Shown: in pieces, positions 11,310 to 23,400 of the stretch | Numbering within the stretch: the first letter of the stretch is position 1 | How the letters are laid out: every line of letters begins with the position of its first letter | NCBI GenBank assembly: GCA_033557685.1 | Contig: JAWQRN010000407.1 | Coordinates: 1-30,162 of the forward strand | Source of the DNA: Sperchopsis tessellata | Taxonomy: Eukaryota; Arthropoda; Insecta; Coleoptera; Hydrophilidae | Direction of reading: 5' to 3' | Length of the DNA stretch: 30,162 nucleotides | Notes under the pieces: generated by a model | What the model was told of the DNA's origin: nothing | What the model saw: only the letters and a program-made list of their open reading frames with translations | The model's database searches: none | Position numbers and translations under genes: made by a program

Positions 11310-12580
11310 TACCTTATTATAAAGTTTAATTCCAGATAATTCACTGTCAGAAGAATTTTCGGTGTCGGAATATTCATCCAAATTGATTATGACTCATTCC
11401 ACAATTTCTTGTCAAGCCATCTTTTTCAAAATGAAATATTTCATTTTGTACAGTGTGCTTGCAGCATTAATTCCACTGTTCGGCAGTATAATTATCAAAA
11501 TGCTCTTCCACCAATACCCTAGCATCTTTCAATTTAAATGTGAAGTTGCGGTCCGCAACATACTCTTTTCATAGTAGCCCAAACCATCTCATTTGGAATT
11601 AGGTCAGGATGGTAAGGGGATAATCAAATTATACTGTGACCATGTGCAATTCAAATGTTTCTTAAACTTTTTTGTGACATTTAATAATGTCGTAAAGTTC
11701 GACTTTTCGCAAATTTTCGTAGAACATTATATTCTTATTTCGTAGCCAGCGTACCATATCAGCTATTTTAGAACTAGAAGTTGGCAGCTTGTCTACAAAA
11801 CATTAAGGTGACTAGCGTCATCCAACACATCGACACTACTGATAGGTAGATTAGGAATTAACTTTTCTATCAGCCATTTGCTGTAATTCTCATAGTTCAT
11901 GTCCCCATGGTAATCTCCGTTTTTTTGCTTAGATTTGAAAATCAATTGACTATTAGATACAAACCATATAAGTTGTGAACCTTTACCTACTGGAGGTGAA
12001 AGCACCTTGTTGTGGTCATCAGTCTAACCTTTATCATGTGTGTAGTTTCCATGAAAATAACTTTCATCTGAATAGGTAATAGGTAGTTACATTTGCCTTA
12101 AATATTTTATTCATTTCAGCATCACCCGACAAACTTTTCAATTAAAAGTTTATGATTGTTTTTCTTTTTTGCCAACGAAATTCCATCCTGTGAAGAATTC
12201 TCTGTAAATTTTCTCTTGCTCGTGCATATCAAATATTTGCAGTTAAGTTTACATGTAGTTTTTGACGAGTGGTAGCCATTTCTTCCATGGTTCAAAAGTT
12301 ATTAATTGTTCTTCTTAAAGTGCATTTATCAGTGTTGTCAATTTCACTCAACACATTTACTTTTGATCTGTTTTTTGCAGAGACGAAAAGCCATTATTTA
12401 TTCCATTTTGGAAAAATAGCAGTTTTGTGTCCATCACTATACGAAATTTTAAAAAAACTTGCTTCTAATATACTGAATTCATTAGCAATAAAAGAGATCT
12501 CTATAAGTTGATATACCAAACTTTCTACTTTTGGTACAATATCTTCAATTAGGGCCGCCTGGATCTTGGGTATAACCCAA
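11310..12580 (-). pseudogene. Dead Tc1/mariner-type (IS630-like) DDE transposase
   Basis: On the minus strand the broken reading runs through MGF/FRWQKRK-type text near 12190, YSDESYFHGNYTHDK (first catalytic aspartate, about 12080-12035), LSPPVGKGSQLIWF, NGDYHGDMNYENYSKWL, then DVLDDASH (second aspartate, about 11830), YHPDLIPNEMVWATMK (third acidic position, about 11620-11580) and an acidic tail NLDEYSDTENSSDSELSG (about 11390-11330). This order is that of an insect DDE_3 transposase family with a basic HTH half and an acidic C-terminus. Stops and frame changes make it inactive. CTTGGGTATAACCCAAG at 12565-12581 is a perfect palindrome near its 5' end. It lies in the direction of transcription just after the golgin-like exon, probably in that gene's first intron. 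Confidence 0.75.
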
Positions 12581-12724
12581 GTTATATAGGTAATTGAGCG
12601 TCACTTAACATATATTATTCACATTTTAAGCTACACAAATGGATGTTGTTAAAAAAACTAAATTTACAGATATATACCTTAAAATGAAATGGCTACAATA
12701 CATTCAAAATATATAAACTCTTAC

Positions 12725-13109
12725 CTTCAGCATTTCTAAGGTTATCCTTCAGGTGCGAGATCTTTTTATAAGCTTCATCCTTTTCCTTTTCTATTGCCTG
12801 CAGTCGCTTGTCTTTTTCCTGCATAATTTCTCTCCATTCTTTCTCCTTGTCGTCTAACTTCCTAGCAAACTCCACTTCAATTTTTGACAACCTTTTCCGA
12901 AATTCTTCATCTGTTTTTGGATCTATGTTACCATCTTCCCTAATTCCATCAGAAGATACCAAGGAGTTAATACTTGACGTAGACCCCTGGGTAGACCTGC
13001 CTCTCAATGAATCTATTCGTTGAACAGTAGAAGATGTTATTTTTTGTGTTAATTTCGATATATCACTTCCAGTTTCTTCGCGAATTTTGTTCTTGAGAGA
13101 TGCAAACAT
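12725..13109 (-). CDS. Golgin-like coiled-coil protein, first coding exon
   Basis: ATG at 13109 opens 128 codons plus one base before a clean splice donor (GAAG|GTAAGA at 12725/12724). The peptide starts MFASLKNKIREETGSDISKL, closely resembling the start shared by GRIP-domain golgins (golgin-97/golgin-245 type: M-F-x-x-L-K-x-K-I-x-E-E). A serine-rich low-complexity linker follows (residues about 30-60), then a charged heptad-rich coiled coil to the donor (KRLSKIEVEFARKLDDKEKE). Golgins tether vesicles at the trans-Golgi. Later exons and any GRIP domain are not visible; the downstream DNA is a transposon. Which golgin this is cannot be decided from 128 residues. It lies 1.2 kb downstream of Nsmaf on the same strand. 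Confidence 0.6.
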
Positions 13110-13400
13110 TTTATTAGAACTATTTACCTAACTTTTTGTAATATTAAAAATTCATGTCTGTTAAAAGTTAATTTAAAATTCATTACACTTCTACCCCGCA
13201 ACTAATAGCCTCTAATTTTACGTTGTAGATCATTGGAAACTTAACTTAATTAACAAACTTATTGACGTTTGTAATTATTTTCTAGTGGCTGTCAAATTGT
13301 TCCAAAACACTTCACAGACTCTTTACCACATACTTCACCTATCAAATCCGACAAAACGATGACAAGTCGTTTTGCAGGACCGCCAACGCAAAAATTTTGA
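13110..13400 (-). promoter_or_regulatory. Presumed promoter and 5' leader of the golgin-like gene
   Basis: Upstream of the ATG at 13109 on the minus strand. No TATA box stands out. AAAACGA-TGACAAG-TCGTTTT at 13353-13373 is a 7-bp perfect inverted repeat that could be a protein-binding site or chance. Placement is by position only. Confidence 0.3.
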
Positions 13401-14219
13401 AATCAAATAATAAAAACACTACTACTATCAGCACGGTTTTAAGAAATCTAGGCGATTTTTAGTAAGATTAGGCGATTTATAACTTTAGAACAATTAATAA
13501 TTTTAAAGTAATCCTTATTTATATGAAGAACTTTCAAAAGTACTCTACTAGTCAGAAACTCGTTGCATAATGAGATAGTATGGACTTTATAAATAAAGAA
13601 AGGGCTTAATTTAAATTACAAAATTTATTAACTTTCTTCTAAACTTGTTTATATAACATTATAAATATGGCTGTATATTGAAATACAAAGATTGAATATT
13701 GACATTGCTTTTAGTATTTTCTTATTTACCTTTTATAAGAGAAATCTCTAGCTACATCGGCTGTACAATATCTGCACTCCAAATAAAAGAGATCATTTTC
13801 ATAATATCAGTGCTGCATTGCAACAGTCATGGGTGATTTTGCCGTCGTACTATACACGCATAATCAGGGTCCAGTAGTGTCTTCTTAAAAAGCGATGTGC
13901 GAGTAGTCCTGTGGCTATGATTGTTGTATTTTAATCAATACAGATTTCTACCTTGAAACTGTTTAGCGGTTATTTAACATAAGTTGACTTGTATTAAATA
14001 CATCTTTTATACCAATTTTCATTTCTGTATCACTTTTACAAAGTTTTATTTGTCCACCTTGCAACTTCAACTGTACATTAGTGTAGATATATTAACATAA
14101 CTTCACACTTTAGTGGTTGATCACTAGCAAAAAAAATCTTCTCGTGCAAATGCTTAAAGAGAACAAAGTATAATCAGGTTATGTTAAGAAAATATAATAA
14201 GACTTTTACATAATTAAAA
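13401..14219. other. Intergenic spacer between the golgin-like gene and Nsmaf
   Basis: AT-rich, without recognised repeats or coding potential. TAGGCGATTT occurs twice close together (about 13449 and 13469). Confidence 0.5.
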
Positions 14220-14225
14220 TTTATT
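14220..14225 (-). terminator. Candidate polyadenylation signal of Nsmaf
   Basis: AATAAA on the minus strand (TTTATT on plus), about 105 nt after the Nsmaf stop codon at 14329. Other A/T hexamers exist nearby, so this is the best-placed candidate rather than proof. Confidence 0.45.
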
Positions 14226-14328
14226 AACGTTCAAATAATAAAAAATACATCACAATAATTGAAAGGTCTATTGTAAATAAAATGGTATTTGGTACAAGTG
14301 TTTAATACTATAGGGTAGAAATAATAAT

Positions 14329-14417
14329 TTATTTGGGTTTCCACACTTTTATTTGTTGATTTCCTCCTGTGATGATTATATTTTTATCCTTTGATATTGT
14401 GAGTGAAGTTACTGGTC
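14329..14417 (-). CDS. Nsmaf: Nsmaf exon 9 (last visible WD repeat, stop)
   Basis: Acceptor GTCGTAG, then PVTSLTISKDKNIIITGG and QQIKVWKPK followed by TAA at 14331-14329. It completes the last WD40 blade. Phase 1 in, matching the donor of exon 8. Confidence 0.85.
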
Positions 14418-17400
14418 CTACGACATACAAAAAAAATATAACAACAATATCTGGAAATGGTTTGTTTATTATTATAATAAAAAGTATTTTTGAATGATTA
14501 GACAAATTTGTGTATAATGTGCTGATAATACAATAAAACGGGAACCGATAAGTTTTAGACAAATTTTTACAAGTTCTGTGTGTGTGTGTGTGTGTGTTAA
14601 TTATAAATTATCAAAGCTCAAATTTTTAAAACAAAATGGATTTTTTAGTTACTATTTTAAAATTCTACTGGTACTGAAAACTGTTTCAAGGATGAACAAA
14701 TTAAAACATCTAACACATTTCAAAATCACCCAGAATAAAAATCAAATATATTTACCTTCGTAACATCTATATTCACTTAATAATTTAACTTCTATAATAT
14801 TCCATATATACAAAGTTCCATCTTCAGATCCAACAAGTAGTAGAAAATCTAACCATTTTAAACAAAACAATGCTGATGGTAAACTGTTACTATACAAGGA
14901 CATTCCTGTATTGATATCAGTAATTGCCAGCAGTCTATCTAGTCCACAAGTAGCCAGTTTTTGACCATCAGGACTATAACTAATGCCTTTAATAGCAGAA
15001 GCATGAGCTGTATATTTTTTGTGTAAAGTATTCGATGAAGTATTCCAAATGTAAATCTCACCATCTTCTGTTCCAGCTGCTAAATATGTATTATCACTAC
15101 AAAATAGAAAAAAAATAAAACATATATTGAAAGATAATTAGGCATAAAAACAACAGTATAAAACCCTACAGGCAAAGAATATTGTTTGTTTATTTAACGT
15201 CGGCCTATTTCCGCTGCTATGGCTAATCACCGCCACCAGGGATTTGGCTCCCGCACCTGGGAATGTTGCCATATCCAGTGTTCCACCTGGAATTGGGATC
15301 TTTTACGTGCACGTGGTCTTCATTTACCTACAATACACAGGACTCACAGTTTTGTGTCCCTCCCGCAAGACGAGTACCACAAAGACTTTTCCCTAATCAC
15401 AAAAAGCCGGCCGCCTCTGAGTCTCAAACCCGGAACCCCACCCTTAAAAGCTTAGTGCTTAGCCACTGAGCTAACGAGACGGCTATAGAATATTGAAAAA
15501 TTAAATTTCCTGATGCAGCTCAACCAAATGCTTTGCCATAAATTTCAGAATTGAATGTCTCCAACATAAATTGTGGTCCACCAACATAATTGAAAATACT
15601 ACAGTGGAACCCACCTATAATGGACTCACTTATAATGGAAACTCATCTATAGTGGATGAATTCACTTAAGATGGATTCACTTATACTACACTTTCGCCTT
15701 TAACGGACTAAAACTCATTTTTCTGGTCCAGTAGAATAGGAGTCGTTTGCTATGTCCCCTAAACTCATGCGAAATAAATGATGAGATAACACAATTACAA
15801 AAATGTGTTTGAGACCACATTTACAGTGCAGTGTCTTATCAAAAGTGTAATGTCTAATGGTAAAAAAATATGTATGTTTTGTTTCACATATTTTTGATTG
15901 AAAAGTACATAAAACAATATTTTTTGGAACATGTGTGTTTCTTTAATTTTTCCATGCATTTATCCCTTAACATATGTATTTAAGTCAGATTCGCATAAAA
16001 TGAGCACTCAGTTAAAATAGACCGATTCTCTTGGACCATTGAAGTCCATAACAAGGGGATTCCATTGTAATTGTTTTAGAAATGGTTACTTATACATAGA
16101 AAATTAAATGGGAAAAATGACTTTTACAAATAATATCCACCCAATACATTTTTGAGCAATTTTTCTAGCCATTTTACACTTTCACTGCAGGATCCATATA
16201 TATCTGCAAAATAAAGACACCATTGCTGTGTGTGGGAACCAGTTTAATATGCGAAGCTAGCTTGACTGGAATGGAGTTAGAAAATTACTTTCTGGTTATA
16301 AATGTGTATTAAAATTACAACATAAGACATTAAGGGGACATATACAATGAGACGGGAAAAAATTAGTCAATTTTGAGGAATTCTTTAACTAAGAAATGTT
16401 TATTCTACATTTATCAAACTGAGGTATTCTTTAATAGCATACTTAAGTACACAAAACAATGTTTTTAAATTCATTTTCATCAAAATGGCAGAGTGTTACA
16501 GCAAGGTTGCGGCGAGAGCTCTGAATCGGCATGCAGTTTAGTTTCCCATAGACATTGATTTGCAACAAAATTCAAATATTTGTTCAGTTAGAACATGTGT
16601 AGTTTCTATTTGACGGTAATTAAAATGAAGAAAATGCAAATTTAATAAAAATGGCACGCATTTAAAGAAAAAAATCAAAATTTCACACAAAAGTTCTGTA
16701 AACTTTGTATTAAAAAAGTAGTTTCTTTACTAATTTTTCAAAAATAATTCCCGGCAAATAGAAGGTAATGATATTATCAACATTTTTACGAAGTTTGAAC
16801 TCAATCGATATTGAGAAATCCTGCATGCCAATTTCAAAAATGTAATTTCGAGAAAAACGCGTTTAAAGTTTTGACACGTAATAAACGAACAGCGTTCACG
16901 GGCTGTAACTTTTGAAGTTTTTGAATTTTGTTTTAAAACTTTGAGAAAATATTCTCCCATATAGTTCCATCTTTTTTTAAAAAAAAAAGAATAGATTTTT
17001 TGATCGTTGTAATTGTATATGCCCCCTTAAAGTAAGGTTAAATCAATTTTTAATAAGTAATAAATTATATGAAACTAAAAATAGTGCTAGAATGTTTAGA
17101 TGATAAAAACATAGTACCATATTTATTATTATCAGAATTACAGATTTATTGCCATTCTACCAATGCTATCTAAAATCTTTGAATATGTAATTTCTAGGCA
17201 AATGAATATTCTCAACACTAGGCAGCATGGCTTCATTCAGCGGTGAAATCCTGAAACTGCCATACTAGATGCTTTAAATAGTATAATAGAAGCAATAAGG
17301 GAAAAATACAACAGCAAGATAACATTTAGACTTGTCAGAGGTCTTTGATACCCTCAGCTTTGGAATTCTGTTTAAGAAGTTGGAGGCATATGATATTCAA

Positions 17401-20400
17401 GGGATGGCTTTGAATTTAGTGAGCCATTTATACGAGAGACAGCAAAAGGTTGCAATGAACAATCAACTTTGTCAGCCCATAAGTTAAAATGGTCAAGGGG
17501 GATGTACCACAAGGGTCCATTCTTGAACTGTTGCTGGTTTATGGCCCACTGTTTTGGGGAAAAGCGGTTTATGCTGGTAGAATCTTTAAAATGCAGAAGT
17601 GTAGTATAAGGGGTCTTTTTGGACTGTCCAGGAGAGAAACCTGTAGGCCATACCTTTCAGGTACAGGATACTGGATTTAGTTGAATGCTACATTATTCAA
17701 TTTACAACTATGTCCACTGAAACTCATCAGAAAAATCGAATCAATACACACGAACACAATACAAGATAAGATGTTTAAGATCAAGCTACGTAAACTCCAC
17801 GGAAATGCATTTTATTTTCTTAATGAATTTGTTATGTATTTAAATTCATAAATGGCGACATAAAAAGTATACCTTTGCGCATGTGCGGTTTGGGAAAACA
17901 GAAATGCTTTATGTAATGTAGTGAAGTTTTCTTTCATATTCTGAACACCGCCGATTATTTCATTTATTCTTATTTTGTAAATATTATTTTGTATATTATT
18001 TCCAGGTTTTTATTTTCATTAAGTTAATTGTACATACACTTTGCTTTCTTACGAACATAACCTCACACAACAACCACACGGGATAATAACAAAAGAAGGA
18101 CACAACAGAATTCTTTGCTTGTCCGCTGGTAGAACTCTGTGATAATATATGATATTTTGCACTAGTTTATTTTTTTTTTTGTCCTTTTGATTTTCATGAA
18201 TACACAAAGCATACATTCTGGATCGTGTCTTCAAAAACCACCTTCGCAAGTCTATCCATTTTCTCGCTACTTTAAATACCCTCAATATCCACCACACATT
18301 TAACTTAACTTACTCTGTACTCACGAGCAAGTCATAATTAATTACTTTCCATACCCAGATGATCCACTATGGCACCACCCTTAATTGGGGTGCCACCAGA
18401 GCTGCCCAAATGTCTGAACAAATTGCCACTCACTGCATGGGAGATATCTTATTTATCAACTCAATTACAGCCATAACAGTTGCAAATCCTAATGCCATAT
18501 GCCTGCTCCCACTTTGCCACCTTTCCCTGAACTATCCGTACACACAGTACTTCTTTCTTGCAGGTGTCCACTAAACCTCCAAACGCATCATCATAGTGTA
18601 CTTCCAAGGCAACATTCTTGGCAAAACACCCTCAATCTTCTAACACAGATTACACCACTGCCACAGTATCCTGTTGGCCTTAGTGATTATATCCTGGTGC
18701 CATAAATGATCGATTTAACGGACAATATTTCGGGTCCTTATGTCATATGTGAAAATTAACACCCTGTTAATTTTAAAATGCTTTTAACCAAGAATTGCTT
18801 ATAATTAAATTAAGCAAATTTCGCTTACTTCTTAAACTTCTTATATGCTTAGAAAATTACTTAATTGTGTAACTACATTTAGATGAATCAAAATTGCTAC
18901 GTTTAAAAAATTTTCTGTATAGGTACTAAATGAAAAATATGTTACCTATAAATAGGCTAAAAATTAATTTGACATCGATTTCAACTTGAAGAGGGATAAT
19001 TTATTACATGCGTTACATGCATATCAAGCAGTCCATTATGCTGTGATTAAACAATAATAATATGAATTTAGTCTTTAAAAGATATTTTTCTGTTTCATAT
19101 TTCATTTTAAAGGGAACATTTAACAATATTTTTATATAATTTATTATTTATAAATTAATATGGCGGAAGTAGAAAAACAAAACAAACAATTAGTACATTA
19201 AAAATTCTTTGTTATTTAAACATGAAAATGTAGAGTTTTTATTATTAATTATAAATAAATGTTTAAAATGTTATAGTCTCACACCATAGTAACATAAATG
19301 TACATTCGTAAATATATAAACCCGATTATTCAGTGACAGAAAAATTCATTCAATTTAATGTACATTTAACGGACACCCTTTCTCCCAGAGTAATCTGGAA
19401 AATCGAGGGTTCACTTTATATGTCATTTTGATTGTTCTTTGAAATATTACATTTTAATTTTTAGTAAATATTGAAGTAATTCTAAAAATTTCTGATTTGT
19501 TTTATTGATATCGGTTACTAAACATTGAGCTTCCTTGTAAATATTTTTCAGTTGAATTGATAAATTTATCAAAAAATTAAATGATAATATGTACTATATG
19601 ATCAACAGCGAGATGTATAAACAAAAATGTTTCTTGACATCAGTTAAGTTCTGTCCGTGCAAACTTTAGGACTTGTAAACAATTTTATAATAGCTGGATG
19701 AAAATATTTTTCATATGATGAATTATATAAAAATTTTGTATTGTATTACAATACAGACTTCAAAAAATATTGACAACCATCGTTGTTAAAATACCGTATG
19801 TATTTGTTAAGAGAAATGTTACATTATTTTATATATATTATAACTAAACTGCGAGAACCATATTTTAAAATTACCACTTAAACTGCAGGAAACAAAGAAA
19901 TTCGTAACAATATTAAATTATCAAAGCATTCGATCGCATTGACTACAAAATCATCTTCAAGAAACTTCAAGCTTTTGATTTTTCTGACCCTGAAGAATTT
20001 GGTTAAATTCTTTTCTTCATACCTTTCTGACCGCGGGTTATTTGAACATCACCTTGGCTATTCTTCTGAAACATTTATTGCTTCATCAGGTGTTCCTCAG
20101 GAATCAATCATAGGCCCTATGTTATTACTATTCATAAATGATATTCCTAACTACATCTATAATCCTAAGCTTCTATTTTCTGATGACCTCAAACTATGTA
20201 CCCGCATTAATGACTTCCACAATTGGTTTGAATCCAATAAACTGTACTTGCTGACAAGTGCAAAGGTATGACTTATGCTAGAAAACAAACCCCCAATATC
20301 TTTTCTTATAAAATATCTGTTTCCCATCTAGCTCGCTGTGAAAACATTACCGATCTTGTTGTCAAATTTGTTAGTCATCTCTCCTTGTACTACTATATTT

Positions 20401-23400
20401 GTGATATTACCTCTTCTGCCTATCGAATGCTCGCCTTGATCATAAGATCGTCGAACAGAATATCGTTTTTGCCGACATTTCGTCCACCGTTGCAGGGGAT
20501 ACTATCAAGAATTATAGATTGCCATGTAGCTCTGAAAAGTGCTAGATGTAGGTACCGATCAGTTCTAAAAAGTGCTAAGAATAGAATAACAAGTAGCTCT
20601 CACAAGTGCTAGTCAAGAAAATAAAATTTTTACTGTGGCCGTAGAAGTCTACGCACTAAATTTATACATTAGCTAGTCATTACACTAACTAAATTTTAGT
20701 TACTACTTGAATATGTCCATAATTAAGGAAGCATTAGAAAATATAGCTATATATTAATACTTACGGATTAAAGCATAAACAAGTGACTTGAGAATTGTGA
20801 TCTAATTGACAGATAAGACATTGTATTGGTTTTATTATTCCATCATTATTAAATCCTTTCCATAGTCGAATAGTACAGTCACTACTACCAGAACTGAGTA
20901 GATTCAGTTTCTCACCCCATGCCATACAGGTAATAGCATCTTCATGGGCAGTTACTGTTTGAGTTATTCTTCCAAAATCTAAATCATATAATATTCTAAA
21001 ATATAAAGTGCGAAAAAAATTATGTATGTTTAATGTTAACACATATTATGAAATGGAATAAATTAAAAAAGCTTAGCCTAATAAAATATACAACAGTCTC
21101 AACTTAGAAATTTCTGACTTATATGCTCTTTTTAAGCAACATGTAACTAGAAATATATTTCAGTGATTGCTCTATCATCTATCCAAAAACCATGCAACTA
21201 TCTCATTTGCAAGCTTTCAATGATTGAAAATAAATAATATGAATAAATTTTTCAAGTTGTGCACCATGTTTCTTTTTAATCACTACTGCTAGGTCAGTAA
21301 CATATGATATTAGGAATGACATAGATTTTCCAGCAATTAGTGCATGTTATCACAAGTCCTTATTATTTTCTAAAAACAAGCATAAGTAATCACATGCAAA
21401 TATTGTCAAGGGAAAACTGCTTATGAGTTATATTTAATAGAAAAATTGACCAAATTAATCAAGTACATATGTTATATTTAAGACATCCATGGTTATTATC
21501 TATATGAATATTGTTTTCGGGTGGAAATCGTGTAGAGGCTCTAATAAGTGCCGACGTTTACTTCACTGATACAAGGGACATTTTCAAGGCGAGTGATGTT
21601 ACTTCAACGAAAAAAGTCAATGCACTGACTACATTGACTTCATTCATTGCAGTAACATTACTCGCCTTGAAAGTGTACCTTGCAACAGATCCAGAAACAA
21701 TATTCATAAAGCAAAACATGAATTAAATGAAGTTATAGGACATACTTCAATCAAAATAGATGATGTTGTTTATACATCAACAATTAAAATTAAATCGATA
21801 ACTGAGCTGCTAGTGCAATTGAGTAAATTGACTGAGTAATTTATGAGGTCAATTTTCATAGTACATCAAAATTGTGGTATATAAAAGTAAATAGAAGTTC
21901 TCAGAGATGTAATTATAACAACAATATCAAAGATTCTCAAACATAAGAATAACAATTATGAATATATTGGTGTTCTCATATAATCTTAAAAAAGGCATAA
22001 TAATAATAAGAAAAAAACTGAGATCAAAAGACCATAGTCCATCCATACTACATATAAATAGAGAGGCTGCTCTTTCTCCCAATCCTTAAACTAATAACTA
22101 ATTAAAACTGAAGTAAGATTCCATTCACCTTCTTACATTAACACATTTAGCTCTGATAGAATTTTTTTTTTCACCGTCTCCAAATTTTATTCATGCTCTT
22201 TGTGTTAGTATTTTCTGTACAACCCTTTCCACTGCCAGCTCCATATCGGGGTCATCTACGGACATTTCACCACTTCACCAATTACGATTAGCGGACATTT
22301 CACAAAATTACTGACTAGGTATTCAAAAATCTCAATATAATTAGTAGCTACTCTAAATATGTCTGTTCGGTTAGAATATAAATGATATGATCTTTTTCAG
22401 AGGAAACTTAAGTAGATATTGAAAGATTAAATTAAAAGCAGTGTTTAATGAGACAAGAACAGAATACTTACATATTATTGTCAAAACTTCCAATCACAAG
22501 TACATTTAAATTAGGCAATTGTATACAACTACTAAGAGGCATCGAACCAATATTGGCACTTCTAATTTGTCTGTTTTGCTCAAGGGAAAATACTTTCATT
22601 TTTGAATCGTGACCAACAGATATAATTTTAGAGCCATTATTAGATAAGAAAAGGCAGCTCACTAAATCTTTATGTGTACTAAAAGTGCATTGGAGGTCAA
22701 TATTTGAAAAATCCTTCCACGAGTTACGAACATCTAAAGAAATATATTAAGTACATTAAAATACTTCGATTGCAAAAATTTATTACCTTCTACAAGATCT
22801 TCTTTTTCATGAAATTGTGTTGGTTCAGGCAAAATTTGCATTCCCACCTTTCGTTGTGGATGTGGCACATTAAAAACTTGTTTAGGTATTTGGCCAAATT
22901 CCATAATTTGGACTTCCAGTGCATGTCTTTGATTTACATCAGTTATGGAATCTAAATCGATGCTGCCTTCGTAACAAAGGTAATAATACACTAAAAAAAA
23001 AACATTTATTATTTGGTTGTTTTTTCTTACAAGTAAAATGATTACATTACTACATTTTACAAAATATACTTACAATTTTTAGCCTTAATAGCTTCATCAC
23101 CTCTTTGCTTATACCCAAAAATTAAATCAATCCATTGATGTAGGCTTTTAGATACTATATCAGATTCTAAAGCATCTCTTAAAATAGAAACAAAATGCCG
23201 AGGGCTGTCAGCCCAAGGTGGCAATTCCACATCACCAACTTTAGTACCATTATGTCTATACCCAAAATGAATACCCATATTGTTTACTAAAAACCTACCA
23301 CTTTGGTCAACATCGTAAAACTCCGGTATCAATTCCTTAAAATCCGACATATTATTTAAACAATTCTTATAAACATCTGCCAAACAATTAAACATTCTAT

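Noticed and set aside
15415..15486. tRNA gene
   Set aside because: A and B boxes are present, but the cloverleaf is diverged, and the sequence continues into a SINE body with a tail and target duplications.
21511..21726. 71-codon open frame on plus
   Set aside because: Covers the foldback repeat; no initiation context, and the related copies point to the opposite strand as the coding one.
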